A DNA stretch of 64,000 nucleotides from Liolophura sinensis (taxonomy: Eukaryota > Mollusca > Polyplacophora > Chitonida > Chitonidae), in assembly GCF_032854445.1 (NCBI RefSeq), contig NC_088301.1:6678044-6742043 (forward strand), written 5' to 3'. The notes under the pieces were generated by a model. That model made no database searches. It was not told the DNA's origin and saw nothing but the letters and a program-made list of their open reading frames with translations. Shown here piece by piece: positions 36,255 through 46,629 of the stretch (its first letter is position 1; every line of letters begins with the position of its first letter). Position numbers and translations under genes: made by a program.

Positions 36255-36262
36255 TATAAAAG
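36255..36262 (+). promoter_or_regulatory. TATA box of the TGF-beta family gene
   Basis: TATAAAAG at 36255-36262 matches the TATA consensus. It places the expected transcription start about 30 bp downstream, near 36285, leaving a 5' leader of about 40 nt before the ATG at 36324. An additional upstream non-coding exon cannot be excluded. Confidence 0.6.
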
Positions 36263-36323
36263 AGCCGACTTCAGAGGAGCATTTATTGGTAATTATTTAT
36301 TCACAGTGAGCATTGGACATAAA

Positions 36324-36706
36324 ATGCGAGCACCCCTCCCGCGGTATAGCGCGCTAAGACTGAGTACTCTGGCTATTGCGCTCCTCGTCTTGCACGGCGC
36401 TGACGGTCGACCCTCATCAGGCACGGACGGTACTGCTACCTCGGTCACCGACACTAGCCAGCTTCTACAACGTACTCAGCAAAAGACAGCAGCTCCTCGA
36501 AAAAACAATCAAAGAGAATTTCATGAACAGCCTCGAAGTACTGAAGGGAAAAGCCCGAGTCGTTAAAAACTCCACCTACTCCGTGGAAGAAAAGAGAGAA
36601 CACATAAGAAAGTACAAGAAGCATCTTGAGGAAAAGCAGACACTGGATAAGCTATATGATGCAGATGATGGAGTCCCTGCTGAGTCCTTCATCTTCCGTC
36701 ACTCCG
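36324..36706 (+). CDS. TGF-beta superfamily ligand, exon 1 (signal peptide and start of propeptide)
   Basis: The ATG at 36324 has an A at -3 and opens a signal peptide: basic start MRAPLPR, hydrophobic core LSTLAIALLVL, small residues GADG before the likely cleavage around residue 28. Propeptide-like sequence follows in the +1 frame: a helix with SFYNVLSKRQQLLEKTIK, a glycosylation motif NST at 36568, then charged HIRKYKKHLEEKQ and the strand ESFIF. The exon ends at a good donor, CCG|GTAAGAG (36706/36707), with one base of a codon left over, which fits exon 2. From ATG to donor is 383 nt, one more than this phase needs. The signal peptide and propeptide are therefore out of frame by one base, with the switch most likely between 36405 and 36463. 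A sequencing or assembly indel is the simplest cause; a disabled allele is possible. Confidence 0.8.
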
Positions 36707-38468
36707 GTAAGAGTTAGCGTTCTTGATTTCACTGTTAGACAGCCTGATATATTCTTAAGCCCGGCTATTATAAGCGCGGTTAGTAGGGAAACACAGAACA
36801 CAAAAAGTTATATCATGTGCCTTTGATTCGTGCACTATTCGTCTGCTACAAGATGCAGCCGTAATAATGAAATGACGTTAATTCATTGGAAAACCAGGCC
36901 ACCATCTCAGTGCAAGTCATAACAAAACGTACCGTTTCACAAACCAGTGCTACCTGTGCCTTATTATGTACTAACTGGTAAACTTATGACTTACGCATAA
37001 AATTTTCTTTAACATGTATTGCAAGCGAGATAACTGGCCAGTGGGAAATGAAAAATTATGTCGTCCGGACGAGATTTTGAAAAAGTCGTGCGCTCGAGAT
37101 ATTAATGATGTCGTCCGCACGAGGGTCTTCATATATCACGATCAGCACCTCTCGAGGTCTTCACGAGCTTGTCGTGCGCATGATATGATCACAGGGGCTC
37201 GAATCATACCGATTTCCATGCTGTTTCATGCATGTAACAAACGGCCTATGCCCTAGCCTGTATAGGTTTAGATACCCTGTATTTAGTCATATCTCTATAT
37301 ATTGAGCATTAAATCTAGCCAGCCATTCGTTACAAGTCATATGGTTTTTCTCACGACTACTGACTTGATTGGTAGATGTCTTTCTGTCCGACTGCAATTG
37401 TACTGCTTGGTTTTTCTAATGACTCGATTCGTAGGTGTCTTTCAGCCGCACTACTTTTGTACTGCTTGATTTTTCATGACCTCTACCTCCCTTCGTATTT
37501 GCCTTTATAAGACTGCCCATTTTACTCCTCGCCACTGACTCTGCATGTGAAAAGTGAAATACTTTTATCAAACACATCACTGGATATCTGTCTGCTGCGT
37601 TCCGGTCGTGGTGCTAACCATTGTAAACAACACAAGGATTTCAGAATTGTCCTTCGCGATTAATTTGAGCGCTGAATAAAGATAACATATTTCTGTTTTA
37701 CATGATCATTCCACACTTCTGCGCATTCTCCACCAGTGGGATAATTTTTGCACATTGTATTGCAGCAGACAAATGTAGCAATTAAAACATCTGGTCTGAA
37801 CTTTATGATTTTTTTTTGGATTTTTTCTTAATCTTTATTAATGATTTTTTTACAGTGTAAACACTTGATGAAACATAATACCCTGCATGCTTTAGCTTTT
37901 CACCTGTTTAGTTGCGAAGGGTTTTTTTTTCTTTCGAAGAAAGGACCCCGTTAATTACTAAGGCAATACATATCGGTGAGTGAAATTGTGACAAATAAGT
38001 TAGCCTTGTTGGAATCATTTTTTTTTAATTGTTAGTTTTGTAGTAAACACGACTTTTAAAATAAGTCACCTTTTTTGAAATAAGTCCCCTTTTGAAATAA
38101 GTTCCAATTTTGAAACGAAAATTGCAGTTTTGAAATAACCTTGCTGACAAAGCTGTATTTATTTCGAAAATAGCCTGAATTTACAGGCCTACATTTGTTG
38201 ACCAGCTGCAAATAATCTGTGGGCAGAAAGCGGTGGCAGACGGCTGTAGAGTGTCACTACACATTCTGTGTAAGTTACAACATCAAAGTAAAGGAAAGCC
38301 CGTGAAATACAACTTGGCCTTATAATTAATGCAAGCCTAATGCTTATCGCCCACCAAGTAATCAATGTGGACGCAGATCGTTAGTATAATGAGGGCGGAA
38401 TTGCTAAGCCATAGGACGACTCACGAGTAGACACAGAAGGACTGGCGTACTTCAGTACACTTACCCAA

Positions 38469-38730
38469 GTTGAACATACACTCAAAAATTAATCTGTTAA
38501 TTTTAACAGAAAGCCTGTTGTCTGAATGATGCTAGAATGTATTCTGTTATTATAACACCATATTCTGTCATATTCAACATAATATCCTGTTAGTCTAATA
38601 GAATCTCTGTGTTGACATAATAGAATGTGTGTGTTATATTTAACAGAACAATGTGCTGCAATAACAGAATATATGCTAGCATGACCTTTTTGTTAAAAGT
38701 AACAAGTTAATTTTTGAGTGTACGTTCAAC
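38469..38730. mobile_element. MITE-like element, 262 bp, in intron
   Basis: Terminal inverted repeats of about 40 bp begin GTTGAAC(A/G)TACACTCA and continue AAAATTAA..TGTTA.TTTTAACA at both ends, with about five mismatches. The interior is AT-rich, repeats CTGTTA/TAACAG motifs and has no coding capacity. Diverged relatives appear near 6385-6615 and 45832-46060. These traits fit a non-autonomous DNA transposon. Confidence 0.75.
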
Positions 38731-39991
38731 ATAGTTTTTCATGGGTTTACAGATCCAGCAAATCGCATGAGTTTATTTTCCTTAACTCTGATATGGAATA
38801 AGATATTAGCATATTACAGCACTTTAAACTTAGTTTTTCGTGGGTTTGATACAGATTGAGCAAATCTCAGAACATCTATAGACTGAGTTTATCTTCCTTT
38901 GCTATGATATAGAAATTCTTTCTTCTGAGACCGACTTTTCTTAACATAATGTGGATAAGGATATTCGGAATGTATTGCAGCTGACAGTTTGACAACCATG
39001 GGCATGGTCGGTACATGGTTTCCAGATTTCTATGCATGTTTCTTCCACCAGCCTGTATTGTATTACGGGCACGTAACGTATTGTCAGTGTTAAATCATTG
39101 CCACTGAAGAAGTGAGGCACAATCGCCACAAACAGATGCATACCTGTACACGCTACTAATCAGTTATATATAAAAAAGGCAATATTATGTTATTTTCTGT
39201 ACCTGTATATTTATAAATAATTCAGTCATAAATGATATCGACAATTTGATAGTATACATAACGTATACAAAACGAAAAATCATTCTGGATGAGGGCAAAC
39301 ACAAGACGTAATTCAGTGTACCAATTTTCAACCGGAAGTAGTCAGACGGCCTACTTCCTGCACAATCATTACCACCCATTCCCATTCAAAAAATGTAAGC
39401 AATAAAGCTGTTATCGTCCGGAAGACAACCCGTGACCACAGAAGACAAGTGACCACAGAAGACAACACATCACCCCCAAAATTATGATAATAGGCACATA
39501 TAAGATTTTAGACTCGATACCCTGAAATTTTATCCCGGTCGAAAACAAAATAGACAAATCACGTTGTTCGCGTAATCACCATCTCTTGGTGTGTACAATC
39601 GGTTCTACTTATAAAGCATGGAATTTGCCCGTAGTGACAAGATTATATGACGCACAACTTCGCACAATCTCGTGTTACTTAAAAATCTGCAGAGAGTCGG
39701 GATGTAAACAGAGAGGCCAGAAAGTCAAATTACAACAGGAACGAGTGTCACAACACGTCTAATTGGGTCTGAACTACAGGGCTTGTTTTAAGCCGTTTTC
39801 CTGCTTGCCACTGTAAACCAGCTCGCGTTCATAAGCTCAACAGCATCAACGGACATCATTGGGCAGTCCAACGTAAGTTGCAGTGTTTCACACTTGTTTA
39901 CGGTTTGACTACAAGAGTGGCCACCAGGTCAAACTGCTCCTTTGGTTTTACGAACCTACATCAACAGTTTCAGCATAAAACCCTAACAGAT

Positions 39992-40110
39992 GTAAATTGA
40001 CAAGTGGCCGGGTTTCACCAGTAACGCGTGGGGCTATTAGCCGACAATCACACAGTCGTCAGTGTTCTAGTTTTACTCTCTATGTTGTAGTCTTTACTAT
40101 TTATTTTACA
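39992..40110 (+). repeat. Dispersed repeat family D copy
   Basis: GTAAATTGACAAGTGGCCGG, GTTTCACCAGTAACG, ACACAGTCGTCAGTGTTC and TAGTTTTACTCTCTATGTTG also occur, with changes, at 55534-55645, in reverse at 55780-55887, at 60960-61075, and partly at 41640-41700. No coding capacity. The class is unknown. Confidence 0.65.
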
Positions 40111-40224
40111 TTAAATTAGCATTCTGAAACTCCTATCAAATCTGCTGGAGAAAACGCATTGTACTGTGTATCGAGTGGAAGAACTTTCCAATTATACGAT
40201 TATGCGGTCAGTTTTATATGGTGA

Positions 40225-40259
40225 GGGTGGGGTGGGGGTGGGGTGATGGTGGGGTGGGG
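40225..40259 (+). other. G-quadruplex motif in intron
   Basis: GGGTGGGGTGGGGGTGGGG at 40225-40243 has four G runs of three or more separated by single T residues, with further GGGG runs up to 40259. The runs lie on the coding strand, so the structure could form in the nascent transcript as well as in DNA. Confidence 0.8.
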
Positions 40260-40267
40260 CGAGTTGA

Positions 40268-40415
40268 AGTGCCCGTAGTAAACCACCGATCTTTGACAAG
40301 TTCCTGACGATCATTCCCGCATGAGACGTACAGATATGCCAACCATATAAGTAGAACCCGTGATCTTCAACGGAAGTTAAACTAGTGTGTCCTGGCGAAC
40401 AAAAGGCGAGCACTG
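40268..40415 (-). mobile_element. SINE family B copy in intron
   Basis: Reading the plus strand: TAGTAAACCACCGATCTTTG, ACAAGTTCCTGACGATCATT, CCCGCATGAGACGTACAGAT, ATGCCAACCATATAAG and GTGATCTTCAACGGAAGTTA, which is family B in reverse. The tail is missing. Confidence 0.7.
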
Positions 40416-41639
40416 TTAATACCTCGACCATGGACTTCTCCCAGTTTGTGTTGTATATTTAGTGTACCCATATATGCACCGTTTCTCAAAGTAAAAAGAT
40501 CATCTCTCATTTGAAATTACTGATAAATATAGTTGCGGCGGTGGTTCTTTTTAATGATGAATTAAATAAGGACTGTCTAAGACAGTTAAAGTCATATGCA
40601 CATGTTTTTACATGAAACTGGACGGGATCACATCCCTAATGTGACTTTATTAGTGCCTATCCCATATATGTAGCGAGTTTAGGTAGAAAAAACGCATATG
40701 AAAAATGTGAAAAAAGGAAGAATGCAAACTGAGACAGATCTAAGTGTCGAACTCCCAGCTCGTGGTTGTCAGTGTTTCCATAACACTGACGTAGGCATAG
40801 TGGCTGTAGAATCGACTTACAACCATCAACGACTATGGGCCCAGATTGATTCGCAAAGATAAACACGCGGTTTGAACTGAGTACCGGATAACGGTTTTTG
40901 TAGAGATCGGAATGCCTGGCTGGCTGTAAGGGTTGATTGCGGGGGAGTGGATGGAGATGTAAACTATCCTGTCTCAAGGGATACGGCTGCGGTAGAGGCC
41001 AACTCGTAAAGATATTTAGGGAGAAAATGTTAATAGCTATGTGCTGATCGAGAGGCTCGTTGGGTGGGGAAAGAATAAAGGGAAGCACTCGGCTCTGTAA
41101 GAAAGAACATTCAGCTCTGCAAAGTCCATGGTCGTCGAAAAGAAGTCGATTTTTGGCGTGGTTCGGATTCTTTCAACCCTTTCAGCTGATTATGATTGTA
41201 AACAGAAGCGTCGATAGATCATATAAATACATACACACACTGACACATCGTACTGGAGCGTTTCCGTGTCTGCTTCGCATTCCAACCGACGATCTGTTGG
41301 AGGTGTATAACTTCAAATCGACGCCCATCCTTGGTCCATTCCGTCTCCTGTCACTAGTCACGCATGCGCTCTTCTTCATTGAGGCACCATGTTTACTAAG
41401 TCAGTGTTCATCACTCACAAACCAATCAGTCCCGCGATTTTCTTTCCGCCTATACCTAATATCATCAGCTTTCAGATTGGTCAGTCAAAAATTAATTATT
41501 TAATTACGCAGATTTTTTTCGGAATGTTATTGTTTATTAAATGTGTTGAAAAAACAACGTTTGAGTAATACCAGAAATAATGTGACGTGTTATAAATTGT
41601 AATCAACGAATTGGGGTGCATTTTTTATATACAACTATG

Positions 41640-41702
41640 CCAACTATGACTCTGTCGCAGCTGTTCTTAAATTACTCTCCATGTTGTAGTCTTGGATATT
41701 GC
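41640..41702 (+). repeat. Dispersed repeat family D, partial copy
   Basis: CCAACTATGACTCTGTCGCA and TTACTCTCCATGTTGTAGTC resemble the second half of the family D copy at 39992-40110. Confidence 0.5.
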
Positions 41703-43093
41703 ATACTGGAAATCTGGAAGTCATAACAGGTACGCTAGAACATCATATGCTATATCACCCTTGACCAGTTTGACATGTAAATTCCACGTGTTTTGAGCAA
41801 GTCGCGGGATTTACGCTGCATTGCTCAATTTCAAAAATTAAAAAAATTCTGTCAGCCGAGCGATCCTTGACACGTGGCCGGATTGCATTATTTGACACCA
41901 TGCAGTTCAGACACTTTGTTAATGCCCAGCATTAAACAACAATTGTCAAGATTCTAAGCGACCAGTATCAAAAAAAAAAAGAAGAATAAGAAGAAGACTG
42001 ATGTGTATGCAGTCGCAGGCTCCTACAAATGGGATTTTAAAAATTCACCCCATTATCATGAACAAGAAGTAAACCTTCTTCAGCAACAACAACAACACCA
42101 ATGCTGTCCTCCCGTAGAGCTTAAAACTAGATGAAGAAGATGCAATCCATATGGATATACATATTATTCACAAATTAAGAACGTTACATTGTTGATACGT
42201 GGACCTGCTTTGATCTGTGATCATATTTTAACTAGCCTTGAACTTATTTTAATTCAACTTTAAGCACTATTTTATTTAACTCTGCTTTAGAAAACCGATT
42301 CAGAGATTTTATGACAAGACATTTCAGCATTTTAGCCTTCAGCCATTTTAGTCGATTGTTCTGCCTGTCTATCTGCCTGTCAAATTCTAACTTCGGGATC
42401 ATTTAACATGGACATTCACTTAACCATTGGCCTTGGTGCAAAACGACACGAACACCTAAATGGCGATGTCACAGCTATTGTGAATTTGCGCTTGATTGAC
42501 TTACTTGTCCCATATTCCAAGGTGTCTTATCGGTGTGCTTAGGCTTATCACTCATGTAAGGCGAAATCACTCTTTTGAGCGAGATTTGTAGTTTAGCGGA
42601 TAAATTCATGTTCACGTGTCAGCCCTATGCTTTTGAATTAAATTCACGTTGAGAAGCGGGATTTCGCATTACATGAAGTATATCACTATGTTCACAGCTT
42701 GTGTGGAAATTTCATCCATAGTTCCAGTTGGTTCACTTTTACCGGACATGAATATCATACATATCCACATACATTCCAAGGAGCAACACGGATTTAGCTC
42801 CATGTGTTACAAATAAATACGATTGGAGCTCAAGGGTCTCCTGATGCCAGATATCAACAAATATAATCATAATTTATCATATAAAACAGCACATATGTGT
42901 CATGTGGCACCCCACCTGTGAGTTAAAAAAAGGGCATATTTCATATCATTAAGCGGGTAAAGAAATGTAACCAACAGAAACCATCAACTTTGGATGATTT
43001 TTTGGACACTGTTGTTGTCAGAAATTTCAAAAAAATGTGAGTAGGGTGCCCTTAAGGGCTGCACAAGGCTTGTTTTGTGTCATAGTCTGCGTA

Positions 43094-43298
43094 GTTTAAA
43101 ATTTATTTATTTTATTTATATATTTGATTGGTGTTTTACGCCGTACTCAAGAATATTTCACTTATACGACGGCGGCTAGCATTATGGTGAGAGAAAACCG
43201 GGCAGAGCCCGGGGGAAACCCACGACCATCCGCAGATTGGTGACAGCCTTCCCACGTACGGCCAGAGAGGAAGCCAGCATGAACTGGTTAAAAATTTA
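43094..43298. repeat. Target-site duplication around intronic SINE A
   Basis: GTTTAAAATTTA at 43094-43105 and GTTAAAAATTTA at 43287-43298 match at 11 of 12 positions and flank the SINE. Confidence 0.75.
43106..43286 (-). mobile_element. SINE family A, 5'-truncated, in intron
   Basis: Family A blocks are well conserved here: TTTGATTGGTGTTTTACGCC, GTACTCAAGAATATTTCACT, CCCGGGGGAAACCCACGACC and TTCCCACGTACGGCCAGAGA. The copy is cut within the CATGCTGGC segment before the tRNA-like head. It lies about 290 bp upstream of the exon 2 acceptor, in antisense orientation to the gene. Confidence 0.88.
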
Positions 43299-43576
43299 GA
43301 GAGTTCCGCGTGTTCTTGTCATGCTCTCGCATTACAATGTTATATAGTTAGAAAGGATTTAACTAATGTATAGTCTTGATACGATCTGTATACTCTATGT
43401 GTTCTGGGGATTATTTTGATGGGCTGATTGTTGTGTTGTGTAAAATAAGAACAAAGTCAAATACATATGTGCACATTTTCTGACAAACGCCACATCAGGT
43501 TACCCTTGATTATTAACCACCTCTGTTATGTACTATGAAGATTGGTTATGAAGATTTGTGTTTGTTATGCTTTCAG

Positions 43577-44439
43577 ATGTAAATAATGAGAGGAGTGGGA
43601 CCCGCTTGGCCAGAAGACATGCTTCCAGTATATATTTCCCATTACACATTCCCCATCCTTCAGATCCGAAGAAGGAAACCGTGGTAACCTCAGCTGAACT
43701 CAGCTTGTATAATCGTCACCCGGTTTTACGACATCAAAGCCAAACGGATCACCAGTTCACAACAGCCAAACTCTACCTGCTGCTGAGACCGAATAGTAAC
43801 TCTAGCAGACCGGTTAGGAAATTGCTTCACACCAGATTAATACAAAAGAAAGAGCTTCCTGGATGGAATACTTTCGATTTAACCGATGTAGTGAAGCATT
43901 GGCTGAAACAACCCAGCGAAAACTATGGTTTGGAGATTTTAACGGAAGTGACGTCATCTAATCAGGGGATTCACTTCAACGCCAGAAATATTCGCAGAAA
44001 CACTGTGGCTGCTACAGACACGACAACAGAGGATTTACTCCCTTTTTTAAAAGTTTTTACAGCTCAAAGACACATTTTAGGACGTGCCAAGAGGGCTCCT
44101 GAGCGCTATGACTGTAGAGTTGGTGACAACGAGAAGCGCTGTTGTAGGTACCCACTTTGGGTTTCCTTCAGTGATATCGGTTATGACGAATGGGTTCTCT
44201 CCCCTGAAGGTTACCAAGCTTACTACTGTGATGGCGCTTGTCCAGATCGATACAAACCAGCCAATAATTTCGCGGGAATCAAGTCTATTTTGCATATGAT
44301 TAATCCTCGCTCAGTTCCAGGGCCGTGTTGCACGGCGTCAAAGACTGACAGCCTCGATTTACTTCTTCTTGACGATGTAGGCAACTTAGTCGTTAAAGAG
44401 TACGCGGGTATGGTAGTTCAAGACTGTAAATGCTCTTGA
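43577..44439 (+). CDS. TGF-beta superfamily ligand, exon 2 (propeptide and mature growth factor)
   Basis: This exon encodes a secreted, furin-processed signalling ligand that would dimerise and act on serine/threonine kinase receptors. It starts after ATGCTTTCAG with two bases that complete the split codon from exon 1 (GAT, Asp). The propeptide has VTSAELSLY and FDLTDVVKHWL, the usual conserved blocks, and a glycosylation motif NSS. The processing site RAKR is at 44083-44094. The mature part is 114 residues with nine cysteines at 7, 16, 17, 45, 49, 78, 79, 111 and 113, and ends CKCS. Nine cysteines and this spacing fit the TGF-beta/activin/myostatin side of the family rather than the seven-cysteine BMPs. 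RCCRYPL recalls myostatin/GDF11, while YYCDGACP and FAGIKSILH may indicate a maverick-like ligand. I leave the symbol open. With the frame break resolved the precursor would be about 414 residues, a normal length. Confidence 0.95.
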
Positions 44440-44631
44440 TTTTAACCGAATCATTATAGTTTATATTTTAAGTTTTCCCAAACGAAAGTCACCAGCGTAC
44501 GAGTACGGTGTCTCACGAATTGTCTCATGACTGTGATGTTAACTCTTTTTTTCCGATCCAAACGGAAGTCGTGGTTTTAAGAAAATATTTCTACAAAGAT
44601 TGTGCTATTCGTTAAAAAAATATCTGTATAA

Positions 44632-44733
<102 letters not shown>

Positions 44734-45750
44734 AGATATATATAAAAATATTAATTTATTGTCTGATTGGGGATAACAGAAATGCTTTCAACTTAAATGC
44801 TGACTATATTTATAAATACATATGAAAGGTACGAACGTGATTGTAAATATAAATTAATGACAGATCTATGTTTGTATCTGACATGTTTACCGTAGCCTGC
44901 ATGTTTACAGTATGTATATATGTATGTGTATATGCGCACATACCGATATGTAATGTCATTATTTATAATCATGTAAATGATCTAACTGTAAGTTTCTGTT
45001 AAAATCAGTACTATGTATTTATCTATTTTTATACGCTGTATAAATGAAGTAATTTATCATGTGCTAGCTCAACTAACTGCAAAATACTTTGTTGTCACTT
45101 GCCCAGTTCACTTCACTGTGAATAGGTTAACATGATGTATACTCTGAAGCCCGGAATGTACCCCCCCCCCCCCCACCCCCTCACCCCGCCTGTATAGCCA
45201 GCGCACAGTAGGAATAGGGAATAACACGAGTCGGAGGTCACGTGGATACTTACGAATTTTATTCACCCCACCCCTAGCAGTATTAGTGGCCGCACATATC
45301 GGTATGTACCCTGTACATTCAACACCACCATCTTACTCTCCTGGCAAACTGACGCCTACACCCTCACCTACGTTAAGACGCCCCGTGAGAACGTCGAACT
45401 CTCTCGCCGTTATTGAGACACTGTTTGCTGAGGTGTGCAGATAAAATGAAGACGTACGTGAACCCTTCTAGGCTCTTGAGCGCATAAAACTCCGAAGGAA
45501 GATTTGTTGATTCCAGTCGTTGCTAACATCCTCCGAATACGTCCTGTAGTATCATAGTGTTACTGTGAACATGTATGTCTCTCTTTATTGTGCAAATGGG
45601 GATCATATATTCCAGGTGTTAGAGTGACAGTTTTATGTCGTCCACTGACGGCTCACCTGGCCCCCAGGCGCTGTTTGTAGAAGAAATTCCCCCATCCCAT
45701 CCCCGCTCCCGCCCCCATCAGCACAGACTATTTTTGTCAAAACAAAGAGA

Positions 45751-45756
45751 AATAAA
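45751..45756 (+). terminator. Candidate polyadenylation signal
   Basis: AATAAA within GAGAAATAAAACTTTTAC. It is the first canonical hexamer downstream of the ligand stop codon. A T-rich stretch follows. Confidence 0.4.
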
Positions 45757-45775
45757 ACTTTTACAAATTCGCTTA

Positions 45776-46629
45776 TTTTGTTGGGTATTTATGAGGTACT
45801 GAATAATGACGCAGAAGTTGATTAGTTGCTACACTCTAAAAAACTAATGTCAAACTGACAGAATACTATGCATTGTGAGTGATGGCAATAATATATTATG
45901 CTCATGTCACAAACTACCATGTTATATATGAGAGATTTTTATGTGTTTCCTAAGAATACTTTTGTTGGTGTAACGGGATATTGTGTTGTGGAGAACACAA
46001 CATTCTGCTGCAGTGACACAATCTATTCAATCATCACTCGAAACACACAGTGGTACGTTAAATTTACCAAATTAGTTTCTAGCGTGTAGTGCGCATGACT
46101 GTTCACTCGATTTAGTGATTGCACCCTATAATTATTTTAGGATAGTCTTTTCAAACATTCGTCACGTGTGTGGAAGATATCTTTGCTGAGTTGATTTGTG
46201 ATCTGACCCTCAGAATTTGAGAGAAGTCTGGTCCGTGAGGTGTCGGTATAAGTTTATAATAAGTTTACACTCTCTGGATGAGGGTCACTGGAGACAGTGT
46301 CTGGTGTCTCGTCTCTGGTGTCACGTCTGGTGTCATGTTTCAATCAGTCAGAGCGATAGATGTGACGACACTTTAACACTAATGGTGCTACAACCAATCA
46401 ATGGCTTCGGATGATCGGATCTTGGAAAGCATTCTTTGGACACATTATTTTACTCTTTTGAAGTTTTGCTCACCATTTCCCACTCATTTATCCCCCCCCC
46501 CCTTATTCAAGACGTTTAAATGGATGTTAGTAAATCAGTCTACCTTTGCTTAGTCAGCACCCGTAATATAGACATACGAGGTCACTATTATAATGGTAAG
46601 ATGGTAATTTAAAACAAGGCTCAGTACTA
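45776..46629. other. Spacer with a decayed MITE-like copy
   Basis: About 45832-46060 begins TACACTCTAAAAAACTAATG and has CTGACAGAATA and CATTCTGCTGCAGTGACA, resembling the element at 38469-38730. A C-run is at 46491-46502. No gene seen. Confidence 0.4.

Larger units (their letters stand above)
36707..43576 (+). other. Intron of the TGF-beta family gene (6.87 kb)
   Basis: The intron begins GTAAGAG and ends TTATGCTTTCAG, with a candidate branch region near ATTATTAACC about 65 nt upstream of the acceptor. Both exons use phase 1. It carries a MITE-like element, a family B SINE, dispersed-repeat copies, a G-quadruplex motif and a family A SINE close to its end. Open frames inside it (for example 41060-41503 plus and 41088-40657 minus) overlap on both strands and show no domain, so I see no additional exon, although a small one could be missed. 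Confidence 0.75.

Noticed and set aside
36324-36566. Programmed ribosomal frameshift in the ligand gene
   Set aside because: No slippery site or downstream structure is evident in the switch zone, and a one-base sequence error or allele defect is simpler.
41060-41503. 147-codon frame as an internal exon or nested gene
   Set aside because: No domain, overlapping frames on the other strand, and the flanking exons already join in phase without it.
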